From: Halobacteriovoraceae bacterium
GTDB lineage: Bacteria; Bdellovibrionota; Bacteriovoracia; Bacteriovoracales; Bacteriovoracaceae
Direction of reading: 5' to 3'
NCBI GenBank assembly: GCA_002711995.1
Contig: PASN01000001.1
Location: forward strand, 145,018 to 209,017
Length of the DNA: 64,000 nucleotides
The first letter of the stretch is position 1. Each line of letters begins with the position of its first letter. The translations under genes and the position numbers were made by a program. The notes below the pieces were generated by a model. It worked only from the letters and a program-made list of their open reading frames with translations, was not told the DNA's origin and did not search any database. Positions 9,526 to 19,182 of the stretch are shown here, one piece after another.

Positions 9526-9813
9526 ATGACGAACAAAAAGTTTTTATTAAATGACAACATAGTGCTCTCCTCTTTTGAAGATGGAACCCACGTTTGCGAT
9601 GTTAACCCTGAAGGTAAAGTCTTACAATTAAGTGGAGATGTATCCTTGCTTGTTAAACTTTTAAAAGATGAGCAAACGATTGAAGAACTTGTTTTAAAAC
9701 TAAGCGAGCAATCTGAATCGTTTAAACAAAACAATTCAAAGAAGGCTACTGTAAGCGAGGCCTTGAACTTTTTACTCGACCGTCATATTATAAGAGTCAC
9801 TACTGCTGAATGA
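9526..9813 (+). CDS. PqqD-like / RiPP recognition element (RRE) small protein
   Basis: The 95 residues follow the PqqD plan: three beta strands (NIVLSSFEDGTHVCDVNPEGKV in outline), an 'L-x-LSGDVSLLVKLL' helix, a DEQTIEELVLKL winged-helix segment and a C-terminal V-SEALNFLLDRHII helix. RREs bind leader peptides and deliver them to tailoring enzymes; related proteins also occur in non-RiPP loci. The gene overlaps the glycosyltransferase by four bases (ATGA), so the two are co-translated. Its promoter region contains the palindrome ATGATATCAT, partly overlapping a possible operator. The family call is from pattern only. Confidence 0.6.
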   Translation: MTNKKFLLNDNIVLSSFEDGTHVCDVNPEGKVLQLSGDVSLLVKLLKDEQTIEELVLKLSEQSESFKQNNSKKATVSEALNFLLDRHIIRVTTAE

Positions 9814-10940
9814 AACGAGCTTTTTCCAACACTGTCTCAATTGTAATTCCCGCAAGGAACGCCTCCTTATCTATTTCCCAATGCCTTCACTCGATCGAAA
9901 AACAACCCCATTCTTTCGACAAAGTAATTGTTGTGGACAATGTCTCAAGAGATGAAACTTTATCAATTGCCCAAAAGTTTGATTTTGTTAAAACTGTGAA
10001 ATGCTCTGAAGTGGGAAGATCACACGCAAGAAACTGTGGTCTAAAGCACTGCAATTCAGAGTATGTTTTGTTTCTTGACGCGGACATTGTTCTGGATGAC
10101 AAATTCACATCTCATTTAGAGGAGTGGATCAAAGAAGACGTGGATTGTCTCTCAGGCGCCATAAGACCTTTGAGTTCAAACCAGTTCATAGACAAGTATC
10201 GCTATAAATACAAGGCTTGGGCAAGTAGAGAAGGTTTTTTGAGTTTACAAAAAGGTGAATCAATCGCTCCTGTTGTCAACAGCGCATGCTGCTTATATAA
10301 AACCCGCCTCATAGAACAAATAGGAGGTTTTGATACAAGACTGAACAGAAGTGAAGACAGGGATCTTTCACGAAGACTTTTTTACCACGGGGGAATACTT
10401 AGTTTTGATACAAACCTCAAGGCCTATGGCCTATCAACATATACAATAGCCTCCTACCTTATCAGGTCTTTTAACTATGGCAGACAAAACAAAATATATA
10501 ATCACTTGTGGGGTGACACAGAGGGGTTTCCAAGTTTATCAAGCTACCTAGAGTTTTACTCTTACACCAAAAGTGTCCTCTACCCCATCTATCTTTTACT
10601 CAACCAAATCTTTAAGTTAACCGGCATATTTTTTTCTAGCAATGATTTAAAGGAACTGGAAGAAAAAGAAAAGCTTAAAAACCTCTATTCAAATTCACAC
10701 ATTATAAAATTTGGTTTTTTCAGGGACTCCAAACTCATCCATCTTTCAGGGAAGTGGAGAATGTACTTTATAAACAAATGTGTTCTCTTTGTAAGCCTAA
10801 ATCAAGAGAAGTTAAAACTTGGTCATAATGAAAGCAACCTCTTCATGCAACTTTTATCTTCGAAAAAAGTCACCTCTCAAAATAAAGAGATCGTGAACAA
10901 ACTAATCCAGAATGGTGTATATAATGAAAGAGCTGATTAA
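9810..10940 (+). CDS. glycosyltransferase family 2
   Basis: The N-terminal GT-A domain is clear: VSIVIPARNASLS (start), VIVVDNVSRDETL, the nucleotide-sugar metal motif FLDADIVLDD near residues 90-99 and a later NRSEDRDLSRRLF (ED acceptor motif). It is cytoplasmic or membrane-associated, with no signal peptide. The C-terminal 120 residues are not assigned. GT2 enzymes in peptide clusters (SunS type) glycosylate Cys or Ser; here the acceptor is unknown. It sits between an RRE-like gene and a cupin gene with overlaps on both sides. Confidence 0.85.
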   Translation: MKRAFSNTVSIVIPARNASLSISQCLHSIEKQPHSFDKVIVVDNVSRDETLSIAQKFDFVKTVKCSEVGRSHARNCGLKHCNSEYVLFLDADIVLDDKFTSHLEEWIKEDVDCLSGAIRPLSSNQFIDKYRYKYKAWASREGFLSLQKGESIAPVVNSACCLYKTRLIEQIGGFDTRLNRSEDRDLSRRLFYHGGILSFDTNLKAYGLSTYTIASYLIRSFNYGRQNKIYNHLWGDTEGFPSLSSYLEFYSYTKSVLYPIYLLLNQIFKLTGIFFSSNDLKELEEKEKLKNLYSNSHIIKFGFFRDSKLIHLSGKWRMYFINKCVLFVSLNQEKLKLGHNESNLFMQLLSSKKVTSQNKEIVNKLIQNGVYNERAD

Positions 10941-11877
10941 CTCCTTATTTGATGTTTATGAGAGCCACCGGCCAATTCTTTTAAAAGGCATGAACTCCTT
11001 CGGACTGTTTAAACTTTCAAGCATTAAGGAGAGCTATGGACAAAAAAGCGTTCTTCTAAAAAAAGAATACTTCGAATTTTTGACACAAATTCTTCCTCAT
11101 TTAAAATCAACACAGGATTACAAACAGAAACGCAGAGAAGTTTTTGAAGAGTATGCTCAAAGAGAGACATATGCAAAAGTTTATGATGTCTTGGAAAATA
11201 ATATTAGCTCTACTTTTGGTCACAGTGACTACATCAACACAAATTTTTCCAACATAGTGGACAATGACCTCTTAAAAACACTGTTAAAGGCAAACTATTT
11301 AAAGGTACAGAACAATATTTTTGACTCTAGAATCTTCATCGCTCCAAAGAGCTTTCACGCAAACCTTCACTTTGATTGGCGATCAAGAGTAAACATATTC
11401 TTTCAAATCGAGGGAGAAAAAGAATTTAGGCTTTACTCTCCAGATCATTCTGTCAAGCTAGGCGCGTTTTTAAACCTTGGCAAGCGTGACCACACAGTCA
11501 CGCCGGAGATAAGCGCAACACTTTCACCTGGAGATGTCTTGATATTTCCTCAGTTTTACTGGCACGAAGCAATCTGTCACACACCATGCGTCTCTGCTTC
11601 TATCCGTCTTCTTTCAAATAAACGATTTGATGATTGGCTTCACAATAATGTTCCGGACTGGCGTGTGGCCGATCTATGGTCTAGGGGGTCTCTTCCCGAA
11701 TCCTCGACCTCAAAGACCCCTCTCTCAAGAAGTGCCCTACACGAATCCGAGGGGGAAATAAAAAACTTGTTAGAGAGAAATCCAAGTGGATTTAAGTACA
11801 CAAGTGAGGAACAACTTTTAAGACTGGCATACATGCATGGAATAAATCTAGGAGAAAAATTTCCTTTCAGATATTAA
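10912..11877 (+). CDS. JmjC/cupin-8-like Fe(II) dioxygenase candidate
   Basis: The core has the JmjC/cupin arrangement: FHANLHFDW near residue 150 (HxD metal ligands), NIFFQIEGEKEFRLYSP, a LSPGDVLIFPQFYWHEA stretch near 205-217 (second His) and VSASIRLL. These enzymes hydroxylate protein or peptide residues using 2-oxoglutarate. The gene overlaps the glycosyltransferase 3' end; start may be ATG 10912 or ATG 10924. It converges with the PLP gene, overlapping it by 11 bp. Substrate is not evident. Confidence 0.7.
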   Translation: MVYIMKELINSLFDVYESHRPILLKGMNSFGLFKLSSIKESYGQKSVLLKKEYFEFLTQILPHLKSTQDYKQKRREVFEEYAQRETYAKVYDVLENNISSTFGHSDYINTNFSNIVDNDLLKTLLKANYLKVQNNIFDSRIFIAPKSFHANLHFDWRSRVNIFFQIEGEKEFRLYSPDHSVKLGAFLNLGKRDHTVTPEISATLSPGDVLIFPQFYWHEAICHTPCVSASIRLLSNKRFDDWLHNNVPDWRVADLWSRGSLPESSTSKTPLSRSALHESEGEIKNLLERNPSGFKYTSEEQLLRLAYMHGINLGEKFPFRY

Positions 11878-12895
11878 CTAGCTCTTTTTCCTTACTTAAA
11901 AACAGTTTCAGCACAAAAATAAACTTTTCAACCTCTTCAATGTCCGTTGTTGACGATGGGCAGATTCTTGCCACGTGCTGATTTGTCACACGATTAAAAA
12001 AGAACTCCGCATTCCAAAAGTTAAAACCAAAGCTTCTCAAAGATCGAATATTAAGTTTGTAGCTTCTTCCAAGGTTCAGAAACAGCTTTTGTCTTTCTAT
12101 GTTCTCTTCTTTGCCTCCTTCAGCGAAAGGCAGAAAGAAATACTTAGAGTGAAGAGGGAGAGAAATGCTACCCACTTCCTGAGCAATCTGATTAGCATTG
12201 CGAACAATGTTTCCGACTCGGTTCAGGTTGTCTTGATATTTGCTCTCATTAAAAAGCTCTGGAGTTATATCGCATAAGCTAGGAGCTGCGGAGAATAGTC
12301 GATAGTACTCCCTAAAAAGCTCTATCAACTGCTCATCCCCTTTTATTAAAAGAGAGCCTAAAGAGCCGTACTCCTCCCCTCCCATATCAAGCTTTGAAAT
12401 TGATCTTATCTGAAAAAGGATATCGCAAGATATTTCATCAACCAGTTTTTTAAAAACAGGCTCGTTTAGGGCCCAACAGGTGGAGTCAATAACTACACAG
12501 CGCCACTTCTCACTCAATATCGCCTTCAGGTTCTCCTTAGAGAATGACCCACTACAGATCCACAAATCTTGTCCTTGGGCCGCCATTTTTATGCCATAGA
12601 GATTCATAGCTTCTACGGAACCAACATAGGCTGGAGTGTGTGAAACAATTTCGCTAACTTGAAGCTTGTTTTTGAGGTAATGCAAGCAAAGGGTGATTCC
12701 TATTTGCCCAGAGTTGAGTAGGAGGCCATATGAGGGCAAAGTTGATCCGGCGGTGAAGAATTTTAAATTTTCTTTGTCGATCGTGATATCGAGGTCTTCT
12801 CGTTTATAGCTAAACTTTACCTTTAACTGCCCAAAGGAAACTTCTTCATTTGGCCTATAGTGGGTAAGCCGCCGCCCAACTTCCATTTTGCGCAT
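11867..12895 (-). CDS. PLP-dependent fold-type I aminotransferase-like enzyme
   Basis: The protein has a glycine-rich cofactor segment (TAGSTLPSYGLLLNSGQIGIT), an aromatic HTPAYVGSVEAM, VVIDSTCWAL (Asp for the pyridine nitrogen) and SISKLDMGGEEYG, where the lysine likely binds PLP. About 340 residues is slightly short for aminotransferases. ATG 12895 or ATG 12886 is the likely start; neither has a strong ribosome site. The idh terminator lies only 11 bases upstream, so promoter placement is unusual. It is convergent with, and overlaps, the JmjC gene. Confidence 0.6.
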   Translation of the reverse strand: MRKMEVGRRLTHYRPNEEVSFGQLKVKFSYKREDLDITIDKENLKFFTAGSTLPSYGLLLNSGQIGITLCLHYLKNKLQVSEIVSHTPAYVGSVEAMNLYGIKMAAQGQDLWICSGSFSKENLKAILSEKWRCVVIDSTCWALNEPVFKKLVDEISCDILFQIRSISKLDMGGEEYGSLGSLLIKGDEQLIELFREYYRLFSAAPSLCDITPELFNESKYQDNLNRVGNIVRNANQIAQEVGSISLPLHSKYFFLPFAEGGKEENIERQKLFLNLGRSYKLNIRSLRSFGFNFWNAEFFFNRVTNQHVARICPSSTTDIEEVEKFIFVLKLFLSKEKELVNI

Positions 12896-12905
12896 TAGGA
12901 CATCC

Positions 12906-12936
12906 AAAAAGTGGCCGCCAACATAGTGTTGGCGGC
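12906..12936 (-). terminator. rho-independent terminator of icd
   Basis: GCCGCCAACA (12914-12923) pairs with TGTTGGCGGC (12927-12936) around a 3-nt loop; on the minus strand the stem is followed by CACTTTTTGG. It lies 8 bases after the icd stop and directly before the PLP gene. Confidence 0.9.
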
Positions 12937-12944
12937 ATGTATTA

Positions 12945-15173
12945 TTACATTAAAGAATCAATAATATTGTTGAACGTCGAACTTGGTCTCATTGCCTTTG
13001 AAACTAGTTCTTCATTTGGATGATAGTAGCCACCCATATCAACCTTCACGCCTTGAGCGTCGTTTAGCTCTTTAACGATGGACTCTTCGTTTTTAGAAAG
13101 GTCCTCGTAAACTTTGGTGAACTTTTCTTTAAGTTCTTTGTCATCATCTTGCTCGCTAAGAGCTTTTGCCCAGTAAAGAGATAGATAGAAATGGCTTCCT
13201 CTATTATCAAGTTCATTTACTTTTCTTGATGGGGATTTGTCATTTTTTAAGAAGTCACTGTTTGCCTTGTCCAATGCTTTGGCAATAGTAACTGCTTTTG
13301 CGTTTCCTTCTTTTTCCCCAAGCTCTTCAATAGATACTTGAAGGGCCAAGAACTCTCCTAAAGAGTCCCAACGAAGGTGGTTTTCCTCAGCAAACTGCTG
13401 AACGTGTTTTGGAGCAGATCCACCAGCACCTGTTTCATACAATCCTCCACCAGCAAGAAGTGGCACAATGGAAAGCATTTTAGCACTTGTTCCAAGCTCA
13501 AGAATTGGGAAAAGGTCAGTAAGATAATCTCTAAGAACATTTCCAGTCACAGAAATAGTGTCTTTGCCGGCCTTAACTCTGTCGAGAGTGTATTTGGTAG
13601 CTTCAACTGGAGCTAGTATCTTAATCTCAAGCCCGTCAGTATCGTGGTCCTTAAGGTAAGTGTTAACTTTTTTAATAAGGCTTGCGTCGTGAGCTCTATT
13701 CTCATCAAGCCAGAAAACTGCAGGCTGTCCAGTTGCTCTTGCTCTTGAAACGCCAAGCTTTACCCAGTCACGAATGGCAACGTCTTTAGTTTGGCACATT
13801 CTCCAAATATCACCAGGCTCCACGTTGTGCTCAAAGATTACCGCGCCGTCTTGGTCTTTTACTCTTACAACACCATCTTCTTGCATTTGGAAAGTTTTGT
13901 CGTGAGAGCCATACTCTTCAGCTTTCTTTGCCATTAGACCTACGTTTGAAACGTTGCCCATAGTTGTAACATCAAAAGCGCCATTCTCTTTGCAGAAGTT
14001 TATTGTGGCGTCATAAACACCAGCGTATGAGCGATCAGGAATTACCGCTTTAGCGTCATAGGCCTTTCCATCAGCGGCCCACATTTTTCCAGATGTTTTA
14101 ATCATTGCAGGCATAGAAGCATCAATGATTACATCACTTGGCACGTGTAGGTTTGTAATCCCCTTGTCAGAGTCAACCATCGCAAGTCTTGGGCCTTTTT
14201 CGTAGGCCTCATTGATGTCTTTAAGAACTTCTTCTTTTTTCGCCGGTTCAGCATCATCAAGCTTTGCTAAAAGAGATCCAAGTCCGTTGTTTGGATTTAC
14301 TCCAAGCTCTTTAAATAGCTCACCGTGCTTTGCAAATACGTCTTTGAAGTAAGCTTTAACAGCATATCCAAACATTATTGGATCACTTACCTTCATCATC
14401 GTGGCCTTTAGGTGAATAGAGAATAAATTGTTCTCTTCTTTTGCTTTTTTCACTTCTTCTTCCAAAAAGGAAAGAAGCTTAGTAGAGCTCATTCTAGATG
14501 CATCGATAACTTCAGATTCAAGAACTTTAAGTCCACTCTTTAAAACTTTTTTGTCGCCACTTTTTGATTCAAACTCAATTGTAAGTTCAGACTCTTTTTC
14601 CATAGTGTGAGACTTTTCGTTTCCGTAAAAATCATCACCGCTCATGTGAGCAACATGTGAAGTTGAGTCTTTTGACCACTCGCCAAGTCTGTGAGGGTTG
14701 TCTTTAGCATATTGCTTAACAGGCGCGGCAACACGTCTGTCGGAGTTGCCTTCTCTTAGAACAGGGTTAACAGCAGAGCCAAGAACTTTGGCATATCTTG
14801 CTACGATATCTTTTTCTTCGTCTGTTTGAGGATTTTCAGGGTATGCCGGAACTTTAAATCCCTGATCTTGAAGCTCCTTAATAGCGGAGTTCAACTGAGG
14901 GATTGAAGCTGAAATATTTGGAAGCTTAACAATGTTAGCTTCAGGTTTTTTTGCAAGTTCACCTAAAAGAGAAAGAGCGTCTTCCACTCTTTGATCTTCA
15001 GGTAGATAGTCATTAAGGTTGGCCAAGATTCTACCAGCTAATGAAATATCCTTTAGCTCCATCTCTATTCCCGCTTGGGAAGTGAACGCCTTTACGATTG
15101 GCAAAAAGCTTTGAGTCGCCAAAGCTGGAGCTTCATCAGTTTTGGTGTAAATAATTTTTGATTTGGAAGTCAT
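12945..15173 (-). CDS. icd: isocitrate dehydrogenase [NADP], monomeric type
   Basis: At 742 residues it has the length and signature blocks of the monomeric NADP-IDH (Icd2/IDH-II): [17 protein letters not shown] at the N-terminus, [31 protein letters not shown], and [13 protein letters not shown] with [13 protein letters not shown] toward the C-terminus. It converts isocitrate to 2-oxoglutarate in the TCA cycle and supplies NADPH. The start is supported by AAGGAT before the ATG. A strong hairpin terminator follows. Confidence 0.95.
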   Translation of the reverse strand: MTSKSKIIYTKTDEAPALATQSFLPIVKAFTSQAGIEMELKDISLAGRILANLNDYLPEDQRVEDALSLLGELAKKPEANIVKLPNISASIPQLNSAIKELQDQGFKVPAYPENPQTDEEKDIVARYAKVLGSAVNPVLREGNSDRRVAAPVKQYAKDNPHRLGEWSKDSTSHVAHMSGDDFYGNEKSHTMEKESELTIEFESKSGDKKVLKSGLKVLESEVIDASRMSSTKLLSFLEEEVKKAKEENNLFSIHLKATMMKVSDPIMFGYAVKAYFKDVFAKHGELFKELGVNPNNGLGSLLAKLDDAEPAKKEEVLKDINEAYEKGPRLAMVDSDKGITNLHVPSDVIIDASMPAMIKTSGKMWAADGKAYDAKAVIPDRSYAGVYDATINFCKENGAFDVTTMGNVSNVGLMAKKAEEYGSHDKTFQMQEDGVVRVKDQDGAVIFEHNVEPGDIWRMCQTKDVAIRDWVKLGVSRARATGQPAVFWLDENRAHDASLIKKVNTYLKDHDTDGLEIKILAPVEATKYTLDRVKAGKDTISVTGNVLRDYLTDLFPILELGTSAKMLSIVPLLAGGGLYETGAGGSAPKHVQQFAEENHLRWDSLGEFLALQVSIEELGEKEGNAKAVTIAKALDKANSDFLKNDKSPSRKVNELDNRGSHFYLSLYWAKALSEQDDDKELKEKFTKVYEDLSKNEESIVKELNDAQGVKVDMGGYYHPNEELVSKAMRPSSTFNNIIDSLM

Positions 15174-15432
15174 TTACGATCCTTAAGTTATGGGGGTGAA
15201 TTGTTAAATTAATACCGGCCTATGATATAGCATAATTGAGGGATTTTAAAGCTTTAGAAGCGCAGAGGACCAATGCATAATTAAAATTTAAAAGCATTGC
15301 GCTGCATAGGCCTAGGCCATTTAGTCAAACAGAGAACCACACTAAAACTTTTCGGTATATATTATACACCTTATTGATAATACAGCTTTCCAAGTGCTAC
15401 CCCTTAACATGGGAAATACTAGAGGGAATAAT

Positions 15433-16353
15433 ATGGGGAAGATTTTTATCGTATTGGCGCTATTTGCCAAAACTGTCTTTGGTGGCCAAGTCGGCAGCCA
15501 GTTTCAAAAAATAGATTACAAGCGCATCTACAAACAACATTCGCAACAACTGGACTCGCTTATAGAGAACACAGTGCTTATCAATGTAAACACGCTTAAT
15601 TCCAAAGTGACAAGAGGAACTGGTTTCTACATCGGTAAACATAAAGGCAATCACATCTTTATCACAAACCATCATGTAATGAGCAAATCCCAATGTGATA
15701 AGGCCATAATCAGCTTCATTAACAAAAGTGGAACCACAACCAAAGCGGACTGCGACCAAATCTTGCTTGCACACTCAAGTGCTGAACACTCCGACATCAC
15801 TATTTTCACGATCCCAGAAAAACAATTGGCGGGATTTGTAGGAAAAGGGCTTACAATAGATTGGAACTTTAAGCTTGAGTCCAAAGTAAAACTTGCAATA
15901 GCAGGCTTTGGAGCAAAGCTATCAAGAGTCGGAAGAGTCGATAATCAAAGAATCCTAAGAAGCTTTAGAATGAGACTCAACTACGACTCAGACTGCGTCA
16001 CTTTGAATGCAAAAATTTACTACATGACGCCATTTAATGTCGGCGATACTTTTATCATAGGCTGCGACGCTATTGGTGGAGATTCAGGCTCGGCAGTAAT
16101 CGAGCGCTCCACCGGAAAAGTTGTGGGGCTTTTATGGGGTGCGAGCGACAAAGGCACAGTTTCATCAAAAGTTTTGTGGAAGGAATTAATTGGGACATCC
16201 GACCCAAGGCTTTTCAGCAACTCCTCTAGAGCAATCCTTCTAAAAAGACTTAAACCAGAGCTTGAGTCAATAGGTGTTCAGGGAATTCAAAGCAAAGAGG
16301 CCTCTTTCGAGGCCCCTTTAATAGAAAATAAAATAAATCTTCTCTTAGAATAG
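15433..16353 (+). CDS. secreted trypsin-like serine protease (S1/V8 fold)
   Basis: After a signal peptide (MGKIFIVLALFAKTVFG), the catalytic triad can be read in order: ITNHHVM (His), SAEHSDITIFTIP (Asp) and GGDSGSAVIE (Ser). TGFYIGKHKG gives the first barrel strand. The ATG at 15433 is chosen because AGAGGG lies six bases upstream; upstream in-frame starts would bury the signal peptide. About 306 residues. It converges with the E2 gene (9-bp overlap); a hairpin inside its 3' end serves as terminator. Confidence 0.85.
   Translation: MGKIFIVLALFAKTVFGGQVGSQFQKIDYKRIYKQHSQQLDSLIENTVLINVNTLNSKVTRGTGFYIGKHKGNHIFITNHHVMSKSQCDKAIISFINKSGTTTKADCDQILLAHSSAEHSDITIFTIPEKQLAGFVGKGLTIDWNFKLESKVKLAIAGFGAKLSRVGRVDNQRILRSFRMRLNYDSDCVTLNAKIYYMTPFNVGDTFIIGCDAIGGDSGSAVIERSTGKVVGLLWGASDKGTVSSKVLWKELIGTSDPRLFSNSSRAILLKRLKPELESIGVQGIQSKEASFEAPLIENKINLLLE
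16294..16319 (-). terminator. bidirectional terminator inside the protease 3' end
   Basis: GGCCTC (16299-16304), loop TTTC, GAGGCC (16309-16314), extended on both sides to about 11 pairs with one G-T. On the minus strand the loop reads GAAA and the stem is followed by TCTTTGCTTT, so it best serves the E2 gene. Confidence 0.6.
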
Positions 16354-17637
16354 TGCTTCTGGGTCCATAGTTTGAAGCGTGTTTGTAACATGCTTCAAGA
16401 ACTTGGATCCAAGCTCACCGTCGATCAGTCTGTGATCAAAAGTGTGAGTTGCGTACATAATGTCGCGAATTGCGATCGCAAGATCATCAGTCACAACAGG
16501 CGTTTTCTTGATTGTACCTACACAGAAGATCCCAACCTGTGGTTGAAGGATCACTGGAGTTGCGGCAACCACGCCAAATGAACCGTTATTAGTGAAAGTG
16601 TAAGTTCCCCCACTCATGTCGTCCATAGTAAGCTTCTTGTTTCTTGCTTTGATAACTAGGTCATTCAATGCTCTGGCGATTCCAGTAATATTAAGATTGT
16701 CAGCGCCTTTAATAACTGGAACAACTAGACCGCTTCCTGGAACTGCAACAGCACAACCAAGATTGATGTCCTTCTTAAGAACAATATTCTCACCGTCAAT
16801 TGAAGCGTTCACGTAAGGGAACTCTTTCAATGCTTGAACTAGAGCGTAAAGGATAAAGTGAGTGTAAGTTAGAGAGAAGCCTTCTTGTTTTTTGAAGTCA
16901 TGCTTAAACCCTTCTCTGAACTTCACAAGGTTTGTCATGTCAACTTGATCAATTGAGTTAACATGTGGAGAAGTAAGTTTAGAGTTTTGCATGTTTTTAG
17001 CAATAGCTTTTCTCATATTGTCCATTGGAACAATTTCAACTCTCTCGCCTTCAGTGTAAGCAGGCACAGAAGGTCTTGGCGCGCTTGGAGTGCTTGAAGC
17101 TGCAGAAGCTTTAGCTCCACCGCCAGACTTTCTATTTTCAAGAAAGTTCATGAAGTCATCTTTGTTTACTCTTCCACCAGCTCCAGAGCCATCAATGTTT
17201 TCAAGCTCGCTAAGATCCACATTGTTCTCTTCAGCAAGTTTTCTAACAAGCGGAGTGTAGAATCTTCTTCCACCTTCGCTTTTAGATTCTTTAGCGTGAA
17301 CAGTTTCATAAGATTGAGCGCCTTTAGATTCAGAGGCCTCTTCTTTCTTCTCTTCTTTTTTATCTGATCCGCCACCAGAGCTTGGTGTCGCGTTTGGATC
17401 ATCATCGATGTAAGCGATTGGCTTGCCAACATCTACAGTGTCGCCTTCTTCAAAAAGAAGCTCAACAACAACACCTTCCATAGGAGAAGGTATTTCAGAT
17501 TCAACTTTGTCTGTTGAGATCTCCAAAAGAATCTCATCAATTTCAATTTTATCACCCGGCTGCTTATTCCACTTTGTAATAGTTCCGGTGGTGATTGACT
17601 CACCCATTTGTGGCATAACAACTTCAGTACGTGCCAT
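16345..17637 (-). CDS. 2-oxo-acid dehydrogenase E2 component (lipoyl acyltransferase)
   Basis: The lipoyl domain occupies residues 1-80 with the lipoylated lysine in STDKVESEIP. An acidic, Ser-rich linker follows, then a peripheral subunit-binding domain (TPLVRKLAEENNVDL ... GAGGRVNKDDF, about 127-165) and the catalytic domain ending with the FDHRLIDGELG motif near 405. E2 transfers the acyl group to CoA in pyruvate, 2-oxoglutarate or branched-chain complexes; the substrate cannot be decided because no E1 genes are in view. It is preceded by CAGGAG and lies 61 bp downstream of lpd. Confidence 0.9.
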   Translation of the reverse strand: MARTEVVMPQMGESITTGTITKWNKQPGDKIEIDEILLEISTDKVESEIPSPMEGVVVELLFEEGDTVDVGKPIAYIDDDPNATPSSGGGSDKKEEKKEEASESKGAQSYETVHAKESKSEGGRRFYTPLVRKLAEENNVDLSELENIDGSGAGGRVNKDDFMNFLENRKSGGGAKASAASSTPSAPRPSVPAYTEGERVEIVPMDNMRKAIAKNMQNSKLTSPHVNSIDQVDMTNLVKFREGFKHDFKKQEGFSLTYTHFILYALVQALKEFPYVNASIDGENIVLKKDINLGCAVAVPGSGLVVPVIKGADNLNITGIARALNDLVIKARNKKLTMDDMSGGTYTFTNNGSFGVVAATPVILQPQVGIFCVGTIKKTPVVTDDLAIAIRDIMYATHTFDHRLIDGELGSKFLKHVTNTLQTMDPEALF

Positions 17638-17698
17638 AATATTTTCTCCTGTTTATTTTCCTATCATTTTACCTGTTTATTAAAAAAACAAAACAAGG

Positions 17699-19084
17699 TT
17701 AAAAGTTCAACGCTCTGCCTTTTGCGGCCATAACCGACTCAGCCAACCACTCGCCCAATGTTGGGTGTGGGTGTACTGTGGCAAAAATTTCCTCATCAAT
17801 ACCTTCCATTGTTCTAAATAGAGCGTACTCATGAATCAACTCAGTTGCCTGGGCACCAACAATGTGAGCTCCAAGCATTTCACCGTGCTCTCCGATAAGT
17901 GTCTTAACAAAGCCACTTGTTTCGTTGCTCGCAATGGCCTTGCCGTTTGCGGAGAAAGGAAGGTTTCCTACAGTGTACTTGATCCCCTTCTCTTTTAACG
18001 CTCTTTCAGTGTAGCCTACACTTGCAACCTGAGGCTGACAGTAAGTACATCCAGGGATGTTCATTTTATCAAGTGCATGTGGTTTCTTGCCTGAAATATG
18101 TTCAGCGGCAATCACACCTTCATGACTTGCAGCGTGAGCTAAAAGCGGTGGTCCTGCAACATCTCCGATGGCATAAATGCCTTTAACATTGGTCTGGTAC
18201 ATTTCATCCACGGCGATAAAGCCACGATCTGTCTTCACACCAATTTTTTCCAATCCAAAGCCTTCCAAGTTTCCAACCATACCTACTGCGATCAAGGCCT
18301 TGTCGAATTTAAACTTCTCTTCTTTGCCTTTGATCCTAGCAGTGATTGTTACGTCATCGCCGTTGTTTTTAGCGCTAACACTTTCAACGCCAAGGCTCAT
18401 CTTAACACCATATTTCTTGTAGGCCTTCTCAACTTCCTTAGACGAAGCTTCATCTTCAATAGGAAGCAAGTTTTTTTGAAGCTCAAAGATGTGAACGTCA
18501 ACGCCAAAGGCATTCCAGAAGTATGCAAACTCAACACCGATAGCTCCAGCTCCGATGATCCCGATGCTCTTTGGAAGCTCTTCCATCTTAATAGCTTCCC
18601 AAGCTCCTATTAGTCTTTTCCCATCGTGTTCAAGTCCAGGAAAGGTTCTATACTTTGCTCCAGTTGCGATGATACAATTTGTGAATTCTAGCTTTTCACT
18701 TTTTTTGCCTTTAACTTCGATAGTGTTTTTAGAAGTAAAAACACCTTCTCCATCAAAAACTTCAATTTTGTTTTTCTTCATTAGATAGCCAACACCGCTG
18801 GATATCTTTTTAGAGATCTTGGTTGCTCTTTTAACTGCCTGAGAGCCGTCTAAACCTTTAAGTTCAACATCGATTCCCAAGTCCTTAAAATCTGCAAGCT
18901 CATGTGCCGAATGAGCGGATTTTAGTACTGCCTTTGTAGGAATACATCCCTTGTTAAGACAAACGCCTCCCAAGTGCTCTTTTTCAACAATTGCTACTTT
19001 CTTACCTAACTGACTCGCGCGTATAGCTGCTACATATCCACCAGGTCCCGCGCCTAGAACGACAACATCAAACTTTTTGGCCAT
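17699..19084 (-). CDS. lpdA: dihydrolipoyl dehydrogenase (E3)
   Basis: FAD-binding VVLGAGPGGYVAAIRA starts at residue 6; the redox disulfide is in GGVCLNKGCIPTK near 40-50; a second GAGAIGVEFAYFW NAD motif lies near 180; the C-terminal dimer motif HPHPTLGEW provides the catalytic His-Glu pair. At 461 residues it is of usual length. E3 reoxidises the lipoyl group of E2; the E2 gene follows immediately, so both probably form one operon. Confidence 0.96.
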   Translation of the reverse strand: MAKKFDVVVLGAGPGGYVAAIRASQLGKKVAIVEKEHLGGVCLNKGCIPTKAVLKSAHSAHELADFKDLGIDVELKGLDGSQAVKRATKISKKISSGVGYLMKKNKIEVFDGEGVFTSKNTIEVKGKKSEKLEFTNCIIATGAKYRTFPGLEHDGKRLIGAWEAIKMEELPKSIGIIGAGAIGVEFAYFWNAFGVDVHIFELQKNLLPIEDEASSKEVEKAYKKYGVKMSLGVESVSAKNNGDDVTITARIKGKEEKFKFDKALIAVGMVGNLEGFGLEKIGVKTDRGFIAVDEMYQTNVKGIYAIGDVAGPPLLAHAASHEGVIAAEHISGKKPHALDKMNIPGCTYCQPQVASVGYTERALKEKGIKYTVGNLPFSANGKAIASNETSGFVKTLIGEHGEMLGAHIVGAQATELIHEYALFRTMEGIDEEIFATVHPHPTLGEWLAESVMAAKGRALNF

Positions 19085-19182
19085 AATTTTAACCTTTTGC
19101 GTTATTAATTTAAGAATTGTATAGAAGATTTAGAATTTTCCCTTGCTTATGTCAACTTTCAGCCTTTAAGTCCTGAAAATTT

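Noticed and set aside
15174-15432. Riboswitch or RNA gene between icd and the protease
   Set aside because: AT-rich divergent promoter region with only a short palindrome-like CCTAGG; no recognisable conserved RNA.
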